Source of the DNA: Pedobacter sp.
GTDB lineage: Bacteria; Bacteroidota; Bacteroidia; Sphingobacteriales; Sphingobacteriaceae
Direction of reading: 5' to 3'
NCBI GenBank assembly: GCA_025351765.1
Contig: JANXVH010000100.1
Coordinates: forward strand, 1 to 44,907
Length of the DNA: 44,907 nucleotides
This document shows, piece after piece, positions 23,939 to 33,449 of this stretch. A model generated the notes under the pieces. That model saw only the letters and a list, made by a program, of their open reading frames with translations, made no database searches and was not told the DNA's origin. Numbering within the stretch: the first letter of the stretch is position 1; each line of letters begins with the position of its first letter. The translations under genes and the position numbers were made by a program.

Positions 23939-24023
23939 CGATATTCAAATGAATTTAGTTTCCTTTTGTTAATACAATTTGATTTTGCGGGATTAAATTT
24001 ACTTACATTTCATAAACCATTGA

Positions 24024-25433
24024 TTATGCACCTCCACCTAAAGAGCGATATAGGCGTATTGCTGCTGATAAACGAGCTGTTTTAAGTGTAGCCAAGTCTA
24101 GTTCACTTTGCAGGTAATTACTTTGTGCTGTTATTACTTCCAGATAAGTTGCCATTCCATTCTTAAAGAGCAGGTTCGCATTATTAACTGCCTGTTGAAG
24201 TGTAGCAGTTCTGTTTTCAGCTATAGAATATTGATCTTTTAGCTTTTCAATTCTGGTTAATTCATCAGATACTTCGCCTACCGCATTCAACACAGACTGT
24301 CTGAACTCTAATACAACCTTATCACGTTTTACCTTCTCCAATTCATATTGAGTTTTTAATTGCTTACGCTGAAAAATAGGCTGTGTAATGCCACCTGCTA
24401 CAGACCCAAACAGTGAAGCAGGGATATTAAACCAGTTACTTGCCTTTAATGAATTTAGTCCGCCGGCAGCGGTAATGTTAAGTGAAGGGTACATATTTGC
24501 CTTGGCTACACCAACTTTCGTGTTAGCGATATCCAATGATAATTCAGCAACTTTAACATCAGGTCTTATGCTCAGCATCTCTGTTGGAACTCCCGCTGAA
24601 AGCTTATCAGGTACGTCACTACCTGCCAAGGTCATATTTCTGGCAATGGCTGAAGGAACTTTTCCTGTTAGAATCCTTAAAGCATTTTCTTGTATGATTA
24701 TTTCCTGATCTAGTTGAGGAATAATTTGCTTAGCCACCGAACGCTGTGCTTCTGCTTGTTGAATTGCCAAGGAAGTGATCTGGCCGGCATCAAACTGTAA
24801 TTTGATCATAGTCAATGTACTATCGCTCAACAGCAGATTTTTATTTGCTATCTGCACCTGTGTATCCATCATCAAAAGCCGGTAATAACCCAGTGCAACA
24901 CTTGCAACAATTTGCGTTTGCAATGCCCTACGCACTTCAGAGGTTTGTAAGTAAGATGCTAAGGCTGCTTGCTTCTGGCTTTTAATTTTAGACCAAATAT
25001 CGGCCTCCCAACTAAGACCTATTTGGGCATTGAAATCTTCAATGTGCGTTGTTCCAAGAAACTGATTGGAACTTAGTCCATTGAGACTATTTTCAGAAGG
25101 ACTCACTGAACTTGCAGAAACCTGCATTGTAATAGAAGGTAGTTTATTTAACCGTGCCTGACTTAATAAAAGTGCTGATGCCTCAACGTTCTTTAGTGCT
25201 ATTTGTAAATCATAGTTCCTCAATATCGCTGAATCTATCATATCCCTAATCTGAGGATCAGTAATAAAATCATTGATCTTTAGTTTACCGATGCTATTAC
25301 CTGATGTATCACTTGCATTTCTAAAACTTTGTGGAGCAATGTCTGTAGGTGGTAAAACATCTTTCGATACTTTGCAGCCCATTACTAATGAAATAAAAAT
25401 TAATAGCGTGAATAAAATATTATGCGATTTCAT
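24024..25433 (-). CDS. Outer-membrane efflux channel lipoprotein (TolC/OprM family)
   Basis: The outer-membrane part of an RND efflux pump. The start at 25433 is chosen because it yields a lipoprotein signal, MKSHNILFTLLIFISLVMGC with lipidated Cys20; ATG 25451 is an alternative, and the longer frame overlapping the pump gene lacks a signal. The 469-residue product has the two OEP repeats, seen in ALKNVEASALLLSQARLN, QAEAQRSVAKQ and LAGSDVPDKL...SIRPDVKVAELSLD typical of the NodT/OprM group, and ends RLYRSLGGGA. Its start overlaps the end of the pump gene by 14 bp, so it is translationally coupled as the last gene of the operon. Confidence 0.9.
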   Translation of the reverse strand: MKSHNILFTLLIFISLVMGCKVSKDVLPPTDIAPQSFRNASDTSGNSIGKLKINDFITDPQIRDMIDSAILRNYDLQIALKNVEASALLLSQARLNKLPSITMQVSASSVSPSENSLNGLSSNQFLGTTHIEDFNAQIGLSWEADIWSKIKSQKQAALASYLQTSEVRRALQTQIVASVALGYYRLLMMDTQVQIANKNLLLSDSTLTMIKLQFDAGQITSLAIQQAEAQRSVAKQIIPQLDQEIIIQENALRILTGKVPSAIARNMTLAGSDVPDKLSAGVPTEMLSIRPDVKVAELSLDIANTKVGVAKANMYPSLNITAAGGLNSLKASNWFNIPASLFGSVAGGITQPIFQRKQLKTQYELEKVKRDKVVLEFRQSVLNAVGEVSDELTRIEKLKDQYSIAENRTATLQQAVNNANLLFKNGMATYLEVITAQSNYLQSELDLATLKTARLSAAIRLYRSLGGGA

Positions 25434-28400
25434 GAATGAGTTCTTTAACATGGTGACTTTTTTGAATTGAAGGGGAAGTTTGGGGGGTGATCTTTTCCTG
25501 CAGAAACTGGAAAATGATGAACAATATAGGAATGATAAGCAACCCAAGAATTACTCCGGAGATCATTCCTCCTGCGGCACCAATGCTAATAGAGTGGTTA
25601 CCTTGTGCAGAGGGGCCTGTAGCATTCATCATTGGGATTAAGCCAACTACGAAAGCTAGTGAGGTCATGATAATTGGGCGTAATCTGAGTTTGGCTGCTT
25701 CTAATGCAGCTGCAACAAGCGGCTGCCCAGCACGTCTTCTCTGAACAGCAAATTCAACAATAAGTATTGCATTTTTTGCTAATAAACCAATTAACATAAT
25801 CAGGGCAACCTGAACGTAGATATTATTGACAATACCGGTTAGCCCTATTGCAACGAACACGCCAAAAATACCGGCAGGAATTGAAAGTATAACAGCTAAT
25901 GGAAGTATATAGCTTTCGTATTGTGCCGCTAATAGAAAATAAATGAATACCAGACATAATAAGAATATAACTGTAGATTGACCACCAGATGACAATTCCT
26001 CTTTTGTTTGGCCTGAGAACTCCTGAACATAGCCTGAGGGCAACTGGGCCGATACTTCCTGGATGGCTTTAATGGCATCGCCAGAACTATAACCTGGTTT
26101 GGGTATTGCATTTACTTGTATTGAATTGAATAGATTATATCTTGACGCAGTTTCTGAACCATAGATGCGGTTAAGTTTCACAAGTGTATTGATTGGTACC
26201 ATCTCTCCCGTTCTGTTCTTTACAAAAACTTTTTCAATGGACGAAGGATCAGCCCTATCTGCTACGTCAGCCTGTACAATTACACGGTAATATTTACCAA
26301 ATCTGTTGAAATCTGAAGCCTGTGCGCTACCGAAATAGGTTTGCATGGTTTGAAGTATATCTTTAACGTTTACACCCAGCTGATCTGCTTTTTCATCATT
26401 TATTTCTAACTCCAACTGTGGGTAATCTGCTTTGAACGTAGTGAAAGCGACAGCAATTTCAGGTCGTTTCATTAAATCACCAATGAAACCATTTGCAATA
26501 CCACTAAATTTATCAAGTTTGCCTCCCGTTTTATCTTGTAATACCATATCCAACGCTTCAACATTACTGAATCCAGGTACGGTAGGAAAACTAAATACAA
26601 AGAAACTTCCACCTGTAATCCCTGAAAGTTCCCCACGCACCAAATCCATTATGGCATTAATGTCTTTAATTTTACCCCTTTCGTCAGTGGGTTTCAATAA
26701 AACAAAACATACTGCAGAAGATGGGCTGGTTGAGTTGGTAAGAAGATTGAAGCCAGAGATAGCAGTTACAAATCTTGAAGCATCCATTCCTTTAAGCTTA
26801 GTTTCAGCCTCTGTCATAACTGCCGAAGTTCCATTCAAAGAAGTTCCAGATGGAGTAGATACTGCAATTGCGATAAAGCCCTGATCTTCTGTTGGAATGA
26901 ATCCGGCGGGTGTTGTTTTTACCATCCAAATTGTTGCCAGGGTGATTAGGGCTAGTCCCCCTAAACTAACCCACTTATTACGTATAAGGAACTTTAAGCT
27001 ACTAACGTATCTATGGGATAATGAGTTAAAGCTATTATTAAATCCATTAAAGAATTTCTGTGAAAAAGTTTGTTTTTGCTCGCCATCGGCGTGATTATCC
27101 TTTAAAAATAAGGCTGCTAGTGCCGGACTAAGTGTAAGGGCGTTGATAGCGGAAATTACAATTGCTATGGCCATTGTGAAGGCAAATTGCCTGTAAAAAA
27201 CTCCTGTGGAGCCTTCCATAAATCCAACTGGCAGGAAAACAGCCGCCATTACTAGTGTAATTGAAATAATTGCACCTGTAATTTCGTGCATTGCCTCAGC
27301 AGTGGCTTGTTTAGGCGGCAAATGTTTGTGTTCCATTTTAGCATGTACCGCCTCCACGACTACAATTGCATCATCCACCACAATACCAATAGCTAGCACC
27401 AATGCAAATAGGGTAAGCAGGTTAATGGAAAAACCAAATAACTGCATGAAAAAGAAAGTTCCCAATATGGCAACAGGAACTGCAATAGCAGGTATCAATG
27501 TGGAACGGAAGTCTTGCAGAAATATAAATACCACAATAAATACCAAGATAAATGCCTCTATTAGTGTGTGTTTAACCTGGTCTATGGACTGATCAAGTGC
27601 TATTTTAGTACTGTAAAAAATATTTTTCTTGATACCGGTTGGAAAATCTTTGGATACCTTATCCATTAGTTTATTTATCTCGACCTGAATGTCGTTAGAG
27701 TTGGAACCAGCTAATTGTATAACTCCTATAACTATACCCTTTTTTCCATTTAGACGGGTGATGCTAGAATAAGAATATGCACCAAACTCAATCCGTGCTA
27801 CATCTTTAAGGTGTAGAATTGAACCATCTGGATTAGCACGAATTGCTATATTTTCATACTCCTCTGGTTTGGTCAATTTGCCCTTGTATTTAATTACATA
27901 TTCAAATACTTCTTTACTTTTTTCTCCAAATTTGCCGGGTGCAGCCTCAAGACTTTTATCTTGTATGGCAGACATTACCTCGTTGGGTGTAACTTTGTAG
28001 TTAGACATCTGCGTAGGATTTAACCATACCCGCATTGAATAATCTTTAACTCCCCCAAAAATACTGGCAGACCCTACACCTGGAATTCTTTTAATCTCTG
28101 GAATTATATTGATTTGGGCATAATTTGCTACAAAAGTTTGGTCATATTTAGACTCGTCTTCTGTATATAAACCAATAGCCATAATAAAGCTATTTTGTTG
28201 TTTTGCAGTTATAATACCTTGTTGCACTACTTCTGATGGTAGTTGACTTGTAGCTTGAGCTACGCGATTTTGAACATTAACAGCAGCCTGATCTGGATTA
28301 GTACCCAATTTAAAGTATACCGTAATGGCAAGTGACCCATCATTACTAGCAGTAGAGCTCATGTAACTCATGTTTTCTACTCCGTTAATAGATTCCTCTA

Positions 28401-28593
28401 ATGAGGGAGCAACTGAGCGCAATACAGTCTCTGCATTGGCTCCAGGATAAATAGCAGTAACCAAAACTGATGGAGGTGCAATATCCGGAAATTGCTGTAA
28501 TGGTAATTTTGTTAATCCCAGTATGCCAAGAATAACGAGTAGTATCGAAATAACTGTGGCGAGTACCGGACGCTGAATGAATATCTTAAACAT
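25420..28593 (-). CDS. RND multidrug efflux pump, HAE1 (AcrB/MexB) type
   Basis: A 1057-residue inner-membrane proton antiporter. It begins MFKIFIQRPVLATVISILL and contains 12 membrane helices and two large periplasmic loops in the AcrB order. The proton relay is intact: the Asp-Asp pair in GIVVDDAIVVVEAVH (helix 4, about 405) and the Lys in LLAKNAILIVEF (helix 10, about 940). FIPTEDQGF and NIYVQVALIMLIGL are further family signatures. Length equals AcrB (1049). It expels hydrophobic and amphiphilic compounds in a complex with the adaptor encoded 17 bp upstream and the channel encoded downstream. Confidence 0.95.
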   Translation of the reverse strand: MFKIFIQRPVLATVISILLVILGILGLTKLPLQQFPDIAPPSVLVTAIYPGANAETVLRSVAPSLEESINGVENMSYMSSTASNDGSLAITVYFKLGTNPDQAAVNVQNRVAQATSQLPSEVVQQGIITAKQQNSFIMAIGLYTEDESKYDQTFVANYAQINIIPEIKRIPGVGSASIFGGVKDYSMRVWLNPTQMSNYKVTPNEVMSAIQDKSLEAAPGKFGEKSKEVFEYVIKYKGKLTKPEEYENIAIRANPDGSILHLKDVARIEFGAYSYSSITRLNGKKGIVIGVIQLAGSNSNDIQVEINKLMDKVSKDFPTGIKKNIFYSTKIALDQSIDQVKHTLIEAFILVFIVVFIFLQDFRSTLIPAIAVPVAILGTFFFMQLFGFSINLLTLFALVLAIGIVVDDAIVVVEAVHAKMEHKHLPPKQATAEAMHEITGAIISITLVMAAVFLPVGFMEGSTGVFYRQFAFTMAIAIVISAINALTLSPALAALFLKDNHADGEQKQTFSQKFFNGFNNSFNSLSHRYVSSLKFLIRNKWVSLGGLALITLATIWMVKTTPAGFIPTEDQGFIAIAVSTPSGTSLNGTSAVMTEAETKLKGMDASRFVTAISGFNLLTNSTSPSSAVCFVLLKPTDERGKIKDINAIMDLVRGELSGITGGSFFVFSFPTVPGFSNVEALDMVLQDKTGGKLDKFSGIANGFIGDLMKRPEIAVAFTTFKADYPQLELEINDEKADQLGVNVKDILQTMQTYFGSAQASDFNRFGKYYRVIVQADVADRADPSSIEKVFVKNRTGEMVPINTLVKLNRIYGSETASRYNLFNSIQVNAIPKPGYSSGDAIKAIQEVSAQLPSGYVQEFSGQTKEELSSGGQSTVIFLLCLVFIYFLLAAQYESYILPLAVILSIPAGIFGVFVAIGLTGIVNNIYVQVALIMLIGLLAKNAILIVEFAVQRRRAGQPLVAAALEAAKLRLRPIIMTSLAFVVGLIPMMNATGPSAQGNHSISIGAAGGMISGVILGLLIIPILFIIFQFLQEKITPQTSPSIQKSHHVKELIHEIA

Positions 28594-28610
28594 GTTGTGC
28601 TTTTTTATAA

Positions 28611-29801
28611 TTAATTTAATTTGGCAACTTTCTCTACTGGTTTAATAGGATTGATGATTTGGCCTTCCTGTAATCTGTCTATGCCGCTTATTACAATTTG
28701 ATCTCCAGCTTTCAGTCCATCTTTAACCAGGTAGTTGCTGCCACTTTTTCCAGTTATGGTAATGGGCATTTTTTTAACTTTATTGCTATCTGCCAATGCA
28801 AATACAAAAACTTTATCTTGCATTTCTAATGTGGCCGATTGCGCAACAATCAGTGCATCAGTATGCGTCAATCCAAGACGAATTTTACCGGTATTACCAG
28901 ATCTCAAAATTCCATTGGCATTTAAAAATGTAGCTCTCAGCGAAATTGAACCGGTTTTTTTATCAAATTGACCATCAACCATATCTATTTTTCCTTTATA
29001 AGCATATACAGTTTCATCTGCCAAAACAAGCTCCACTCCCGGAAGATTTTTTATCCTATCATCAATGGAGCTACCTTTATAATTTGCATTGAACCCAATG
29101 AAATCATCTTCTCCTAATGAAAAATAGACGTGAACCTCATGTGCATCTGAAAGTTGTGTAAGCGGCGTTGCATCAGCGGCATTAACCAAGCTGCCTTGCT
29201 TTTTAGGCAATCGCCCAACGTAACCATTAACCGGTGCTTTAATTAAAGTGTATCCTAAATTAATATTTGCTACGTCAACAGCTGCCTTAGCCTGTTCCAC
29301 GTGTGCCAAAGAAGCCTCATAAGTGGCTTTCGCGCTTTTAAGCTGAAAGTCTGATACGACTTTGCTATTTACCAAAGGAGTAAGTTTTTCCACTTCAAGT
29401 CGCGCGTTAGTTTGGGCCGCTTTTGCGGATTGAAGAGATGCCTTTGCATCATTTAGTGACGCTCTGTAAGTAGATTCGTTAATTTTAAATAGTGGTTGGC
29501 CTTTCTTTACAGCGGCTCCTTCACTAACAAATATTTTTTCCAGCATACCTGAAATTTGCGGCCGAATTTCCAAATCTACAGCACCTTCAATTGAAGCAGG
29601 ATACTCTATATAGGTGGTCTCTGAGCTTTTGTTTACAGTTGCCACAGGTAATGATTGAATAACAGGTGCTGAAACCTGCATCTTGCCTGGCCCGGAACAT
29701 CCTAACAAAAACAAAAATGCCGACAAAAATGAGACTATTATAACGGTATTATATGATTTAACACTGTTAAGTAATTGTGAGTAAGAGGTGTTGTGTTTCA
29801 T
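28611..29801 (-). CDS. RND efflux membrane-fusion (adaptor) lipoprotein
   Basis: A 396-residue periplasmic adaptor that links pump and outer-membrane channel. A long signal with lipobox FLLGC puts the lipidated cysteine at residue 35. Then follow a beta-barrel/lipoyl part (YPASIEGAVDLEIRPQISG, EGAAVKKGQPLFKI), an alpha hairpin of about 70 residues rich in Ala and Lys (ASLQSAKAAQTNARLEVEKL), the second lipoyl half (TLIKAPVNGYVGRL) and the MacA/MexA-like membrane-proximal domain. It is the first gene of the efflux operon. A palindrome matching one at the tetR promoter lies 42 bp upstream. Confidence 0.93.
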   Translation of the reverse strand: MKHNTSYSQLLNSVKSYNTVIIVSFLSAFLFLLGCSGPGKMQVSAPVIQSLPVATVNKSSETTYIEYPASIEGAVDLEIRPQISGMLEKIFVSEGAAVKKGQPLFKINESTYRASLNDAKASLQSAKAAQTNARLEVEKLTPLVNSKVVSDFQLKSAKATYEASLAHVEQAKAAVDVANINLGYTLIKAPVNGYVGRLPKKQGSLVNAADATPLTQLSDAHEVHVYFSLGEDDFIGFNANYKGSSIDDRIKNLPGVELVLADETVYAYKGKIDMVDGQFDKKTGSISLRATFLNANGILRSGNTGKIRLGLTHTDALIVAQSATLEMQDKVFVFALADSNKVKKMPITITGKSGSNYLVKDGLKAGDQIVISGIDRLQEGQIINPIKPVEKVAKLN

Positions 29802-29842
29802 GATTTTAAATATTAATATTTATTGTAACGTGAGTAAGTAAT

Positions 29843-29855
29843 TTAACGGCGTTAA
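29843..29855. promoter_or_regulatory. Putative TetR operator before the efflux operon
   Basis: TTAAC-GGC-GTTAA is a perfect 5-bp-arm inverted repeat 42 bp before the adaptor ATG. A related sequence CTAAC-GCT-GTTAA lies at 30528-30540 over the expected tetR start site (10 of 13 bases equal). The shared palindrome at both promoters is what a local TetR repressor should bind. Confidence 0.6.
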
Positions 29856-29866
29856 GTGCCGGGGGT

Positions 29867-29891
29867 AAAAAAAAGGTTTATCGAATAAACC
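29867..29891 (-). terminator. Rho-independent terminator after tetR
   Basis: On the minus strand GGTTTAT-TCG-ATAAACC (29891 to 29875) is followed by eight T. It lies 11 bases after the tetR stop and ahead of the efflux operator, so tetR and the pump genes are separate transcripts. Confidence 0.85.
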
Positions 29892-29902
29892 AGTGTAATT
29901 TT

Positions 29903-30502
29903 TTATTCATTGATGAATCTTATAATTCCTTTTAATGCATCTCGTAATATGTGTTGGTTCATTTCCTGACCTCTTCCTTTGTTTACCAGATTTATGGATA
30001 TGAGTCCATGGATAACAGACCAAAAAGTATAGAACTTACGACACACAAAATCCTCTGTCCGGTTTTCTTCATCTATCAATTTTTCGATGGTATCATAAAA
30101 CATATTATCCGCAAGCTCTGCCTCAGGCATGGATTTTTTCAATTCACAGCAATTCATATCTACGCCGTACATTAGCTGATAAAGCTCTTTGTTTTCAAAT
30201 GCAAAATTCCAATAGGCAATCCACATGTACTCCAACTGCTGAGCGGATTCTTCTGACTTATTCATAGCCTTCTTTACGTCGGCGGTTAGTATTAAGTAAC
30301 CCTTTCTTGTCAACTCTAAAAGAATACCTTCTTTATTAGCAAAATATTCATAAATGATAGGCGCAGTATATTCAATTTTGTCCGCAATCTTACGCATGCT
30401 CAACGACTGCCATCCCTCCTCTTTCACTATATCCAAAGAAGCGTCAAGAATATTATTCCTTGTTTCATCCTTTAGTCTTGCAATACGCTCTTTACTTCCC
30501 AT
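29903..30502 (-). CDS. TetR/AcrR-family transcriptional regulator
   Basis: A 199-residue repressor. The N-terminal helix-turn-helix covers about 15-60 (NILDASLDIVKEEGWQSLS, MRKIADKIEYTAPIIYEYF). The C-terminal ligand domain contains FWSVIHGLISINLV, the W-x-x-x-HG pattern of WHG-type TetR proteins. It lies directly upstream of the RND efflux operon on the same strand but has its own terminator. Shared palindromes at both promoters suggest that it represses itself and the pump, and is released by a pump substrate. Cys129/Cys130 in DMNCCELKK could sense thiol-reactive compounds; this is speculative. Confidence 0.9.
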   Translation of the reverse strand: MGSKERIARLKDETRNNILDASLDIVKEEGWQSLSMRKIADKIEYTAPIIYEYFANKEGILLELTRKGYLILTADVKKAMNKSEESAQQLEYMWIAYWNFAFENKELYQLMYGVDMNCCELKKSMPEAELADNMFYDTIEKLIDEENRTEDFVCRKFYTFWSVIHGLISINLVNKGRGQEMNQHILRDALKGIIRFINE

Positions 30503-30527
30503 ATTATTTTCTATAGCAATAAATTAT

Positions 30528-30549
30528 CTAACGCTGTTAAGCAAATGTA
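30528..30549 (-). promoter_or_regulatory. tetR promoter -7 element with overlapping operator
   Basis: TACATTTG (minus strand, 30549-30542) matches TAnnTTTG exactly. The palindrome CTAAC-GCT-GTTAA at 30528-30540 starts 2 bases downstream and thus covers the expected transcription start, an ideal place for autorepression. The operon-side copy is at 29843-29855. Confidence 0.55.
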
Positions 30550-30574
30550 GAAACACCATTTTTTTAATCCATCA

Positions 30575-30582
30575 TATATTTG
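30575..30582 (+). promoter_or_regulatory. -7 promoter element (TATATTTG) of lacI-family gene
   Basis: Exact TAnnTTTG on plus, 77 bases before the regulator ATG and back-to-back with the tetR promoter. AATCGTTA at 30595-30602 lies at the expected start site and also occurs upstream of the tagaturonate reductase gene (36721-36728). Confidence 0.4.
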
Positions 30583-30658
30583 TCAAATACAGAAAATCGT
30601 TAGAAAAGCTTAGTTTTATAAGACAATTTAGAATAATTGGTTAGGACATAAACTGGGT

Positions 30659-31702
30659 ATGAACAACAATGTGACTCTAAAAGATATTGCCAAAGCACTA
30701 AATTTATCAATTTCTACGATCTCTAAATCTTTAAACGACAGTTATGAGATCAGTTTAGAGACTAAAGAAAAGGTTCTCGTATACGCTAAATTCCACAACT
30801 ATTCTCCAAATCGAATGGCAAAAGGCCTTAAAGAAGGAAAGAGCAGATCAATAGGAGTTGTAGTATGCTCATTAGATAATAACTTTGTTTCTCAGATGCT
30901 AGATGGTATTGATAAATATAGTACAGAAAAATCTTATCAAATCATCATCATGCAAAGTAAAGAATCTCTTGAGCAGGAAAGCGCTTGTCTTTCTCTCCTT
31001 TACGCTAGAGGTGTAGATGGTATTCTTATTTCACCAGCCTACGAGAATGTGGATTTAAGTTATTTGATTTCACTTCAAGATGGTGGTTTACCAATAGTAC
31101 TGTTTGATAGATTGAGTGATCAGATAGAAACACACAAAGTTGGGGCAGATAATTTTAAAGGTGCTTATAATGCAACGGTTCATTTAATTAAAACCGGTCA
31201 CAGTCGAATAGCCCACTTAAATACCAATACTACACTAAGCATTACTACAGAACGCTTAAATGGTTACAAAAAAGCCCTTATAGATTATGGAATTGAATTC
31301 AAGCCTGAATTAGTAAGGTATTGTGATTATGCAGACACAACCAAACTAATGAATGACCTTGAACGGTCTATACAATTTTATATGAGTCTTGATGAAAGGC
31401 CTGATGCCATATTTACTGCTACTGATCAAATAACTACAAAGTGTTTGGCAATTTTAAATAGACTAAAATATAAGATTCCGGAAGATATTGCAATTATAGG
31501 TTTCACTAATACAGATCTTGCAGATGCATTAAAGCCATCTTTGAGTACTATTCATCAACCTGCTTTTGAAATCGGACAATTAGCCGCGAGGAAACTTATC
31601 TCAATTATTGAAAGCAGGTATAAAATCACAGAATTCGAAACAATTGTATTGGACACAGTTTTGATGATTAGAGAATCTACCCGAAATCGTTTGCGTGCTT
31701 AA
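30659..31702 (+). CDS. LacI-family transcriptional regulator of hexuronate genes
   Basis: A 347-residue repressor. Residues 5-26 (VTLKDIAKALNLSISTISKSL) form the LacI helix-turn-helix, followed by the hinge helix SPNRMAKGLKEGKS. Residues about 62-340 form the sugar-binding periplasmic-protein-like domain (SIGVVVCSLDNNFVSQML, GVDGILISPAY, LPIVLFDRL, TGHSRIAHLN). It lies 63 bp upstream of KDG kinase on the same strand, so it probably senses a hexuronate or KDG and controls this island. Exact ligand is not evident. Confidence 0.9.
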   Translation: MNNNVTLKDIAKALNLSISTISKSLNDSYEISLETKEKVLVYAKFHNYSPNRMAKGLKEGKSRSIGVVVCSLDNNFVSQMLDGIDKYSTEKSYQIIIMQSKESLEQESACLSLLYARGVDGILISPAYENVDLSYLISLQDGGLPIVLFDRLSDQIETHKVGADNFKGAYNATVHLIKTGHSRIAHLNTNTTLSITTERLNGYKKALIDYGIEFKPELVRYCDYADTTKLMNDLERSIQFYMSLDERPDAIFTATDQITTKCLAILNRLKYKIPEDIAIIGFTNTDLADALKPSLSTIHQPAFEIGQLAARKLISIIESRYKITEFETIVLDTVLMIRESTRNRLRA

Positions 31703-31765
31703 TTGAAAGATCCTTATCAGTTTAAATATAATACCTGTATAATTGCAATATTGTTCTAACCAATT

Positions 31766-32764
31766 ATGCAACAAAATTACAATGTATTAGTATTTGGCGA
31801 ATTGCTAATGAGGCTGAGCTCGTCTGCGGAGTTTCTTAAAGGGCAGAATAGCGCTTCAATTTTTCCGGGTGGATCTGAAGCTAACGTGGCCGCTTCTTTA
31901 GCTCAATCTGGCCTTCCTGTATCTTATATCACTGCCTGTCCAGAAAATGCGTTAGCTCAAGCTGCGTTGGAAAGTTTAAATTCCCTTGGTGTAGACACTT
32001 CTAAATCATGTGTATCAGGAACCCGTTTAGGACTATACTTTCTTTTATCGCCAAATGGCCTTACCAATGGCGAAGTTGTATACGATAGAAAGTACTCTTC
32101 TTTCAGCATGTTAAAGGCAGGACAGATCAACTGGGATGAGATAATGAAAGGGCATAAATGGTTTCATTGGTCGGCATTGACGCCTGCTTTGAGCCATGAT
32201 TTAACCTTTGTAATCGCTGAAGCACTTGAGGCTGCAGCAAGAAATGGATTAAAAATATCGGTCGATTTAAATTATAGAAGTAGACTATGGGATTATGGTT
32301 CTACCCCGAACCAAGTAATGCCTGAACTTGTAAGATACTGTAATGTGATCATGGGTAATATTTGGGCTGCCAATAAGATGCTTGGCACAAGCATAAATGA
32401 AAGTCTTGATCGCAATACTAACCCTAATTTTTATTTTGAAGCATCTATTAAAAATGCCGAAGAAATCTTCGCAAATTTTCCAGTTTGTGAACATGTTGCA
32501 AATACATTTAGGTTTATGGATAACAATACGCATAATCTATTTTATGGCGCCTACCATACCAGGAAGAACAACTATCTATCGCCTATTTTGGAAACCAACG
32601 GTGTTATAGATAGAATTGGAAGTGGTGATGCTTTTATGGCAGGACTACTACATGGAATTTTTAAGGACTTAAACGGACAACAAATTATTGATATGGCAAC
32701 AAATGCTGGTTATAATAAGCTTTTTATTAAAGGAGACTTTGGAGACGGCAATTTTAAGGGATAA
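31766..32764 (+). CDS. kdgK: 2-keto-3-deoxygluconate kinase (PfkB family)
   Basis: A 332-residue sugar kinase that phosphorylates 2-keto-3-deoxygluconate to KDPG. It starts NVLVFGELLMRLS and has the substrate motif FPGGSEANVAASLAQ (about 33-47) and the PfkB C-terminal signature DRIGSGDAFMAGLLHG with catalytic Asp288. FHWSALTPALS and VDLNYRSRLW fit KdgK more than fructokinases. The aldolase gene follows 2 bp after its stop, completing the lower part of the Entner-Doudoroff-type hexuronate route. The C-terminus is about 10-15 residues shorter than in many homologues, without loss of a known catalytic residue. Confidence 0.9.
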   Translation: MQQNYNVLVFGELLMRLSSSAEFLKGQNSASIFPGGSEANVAASLAQSGLPVSYITACPENALAQAALESLNSLGVDTSKSCVSGTRLGLYFLLSPNGLTNGEVVYDRKYSSFSMLKAGQINWDEIMKGHKWFHWSALTPALSHDLTFVIAEALEAAARNGLKISVDLNYRSRLWDYGSTPNQVMPELVRYCNVIMGNIWAANKMLGTSINESLDRNTNPNFYFEASIKNAEEIFANFPVCEHVANTFRFMDNNTHNLFYGAYHTRKNNYLSPILETNGVIDRIGSGDAFMAGLLHGIFKDLNGQQIIDMATNAGYNKLFIKGDFGDGNFKG

Positions 32765-32766
32765 TT

Positions 32767-33420
32767 ATGAAAAAAGACATATTAGCGCACATAATACAAC
32801 ATCCGGTTATTCCAGTCTATTATAATGACGATGTAGATAAATGTATTGACATTTTAAAAAGTTGTTATCAGGGAGGGATTCGGGTATTTGAATTTACCAA
32901 TCGTGGCGCTAATGCCATGGATAACTTTAAGGCAATGCTTAATTATAGAGATAAGCATTTACCTGGACTTATCCTTGGAATAGGCACGATCAAAACAGAG
33001 GAAATAGCAGAGCAGTATATACACCATAGTGCAGACTTCATAGTTAGTCCGATTGTTAAACCTGAACTTGCCGCTATCGCCGCCAAACATGGTGTGTTCT
33101 GGATTCCCGGCTGTATGACTCCAACTGAGATAAGTACTGCAGAGCATTTAGGCGCGCAATTGATTAAGCTATTTCCCGGAGATTTACTAGGCGCTGGTTT
33201 TCTAAAAGCCATCAAACCCCTGTTTCCAACGCTTAAATTTATGCCAACCGGGGGCGTAAACCTTGATGATCAAAATGTAAAGAATTGGCTCAATGCTGGT
33301 GTAACAGCCGTAGGTTTGGGTTCTAAACTTTTCGATCAACCCTCTGATGCTATCGGAGATGATTGGCTTTCTGAAAGGTGCAATAAACTATTAAACCTTT
33401 TTAAAGATTTTCAATGCTAA
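32767..33420 (+). CDS. eda: KDPG/KHG aldolase
   Basis: A 217-residue class I aldolase that splits 2-keto-3-deoxy-6-phosphogluconate into pyruvate and glyceraldehyde 3-phosphate. The family residues are present: Glu42 and Arg46 in RVFEFTNRG, the Schiff-base Lys134 in QLIKLFPGDLLG, and the phosphate-binding MPTGGVNLDD and VGLGSKLF. It lies 2 bp after kdgK and must be co-translated or co-transcribed with it. The substrate range may include 2-keto-4-hydroxyglutarate. Confidence 0.93.
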   Translation: MKKDILAHIIQHPVIPVYYNDDVDKCIDILKSCYQGGIRVFEFTNRGANAMDNFKAMLNYRDKHLPGLILGIGTIKTEEIAEQYIHHSADFIVSPIVKPELAAIAAKHGVFWIPGCMTPTEISTAEHLGAQLIKLFPGDLLGAGFLKAIKPLFPTLKFMPTGGVNLDDQNVKNWLNAGVTAVGLGSKLFDQPSDAIGDDWLSERCNKLLNLFKDFQC

Positions 33421-33449
33421 TCTTTTCCCCTTATTCATCTTCCTTTTGC

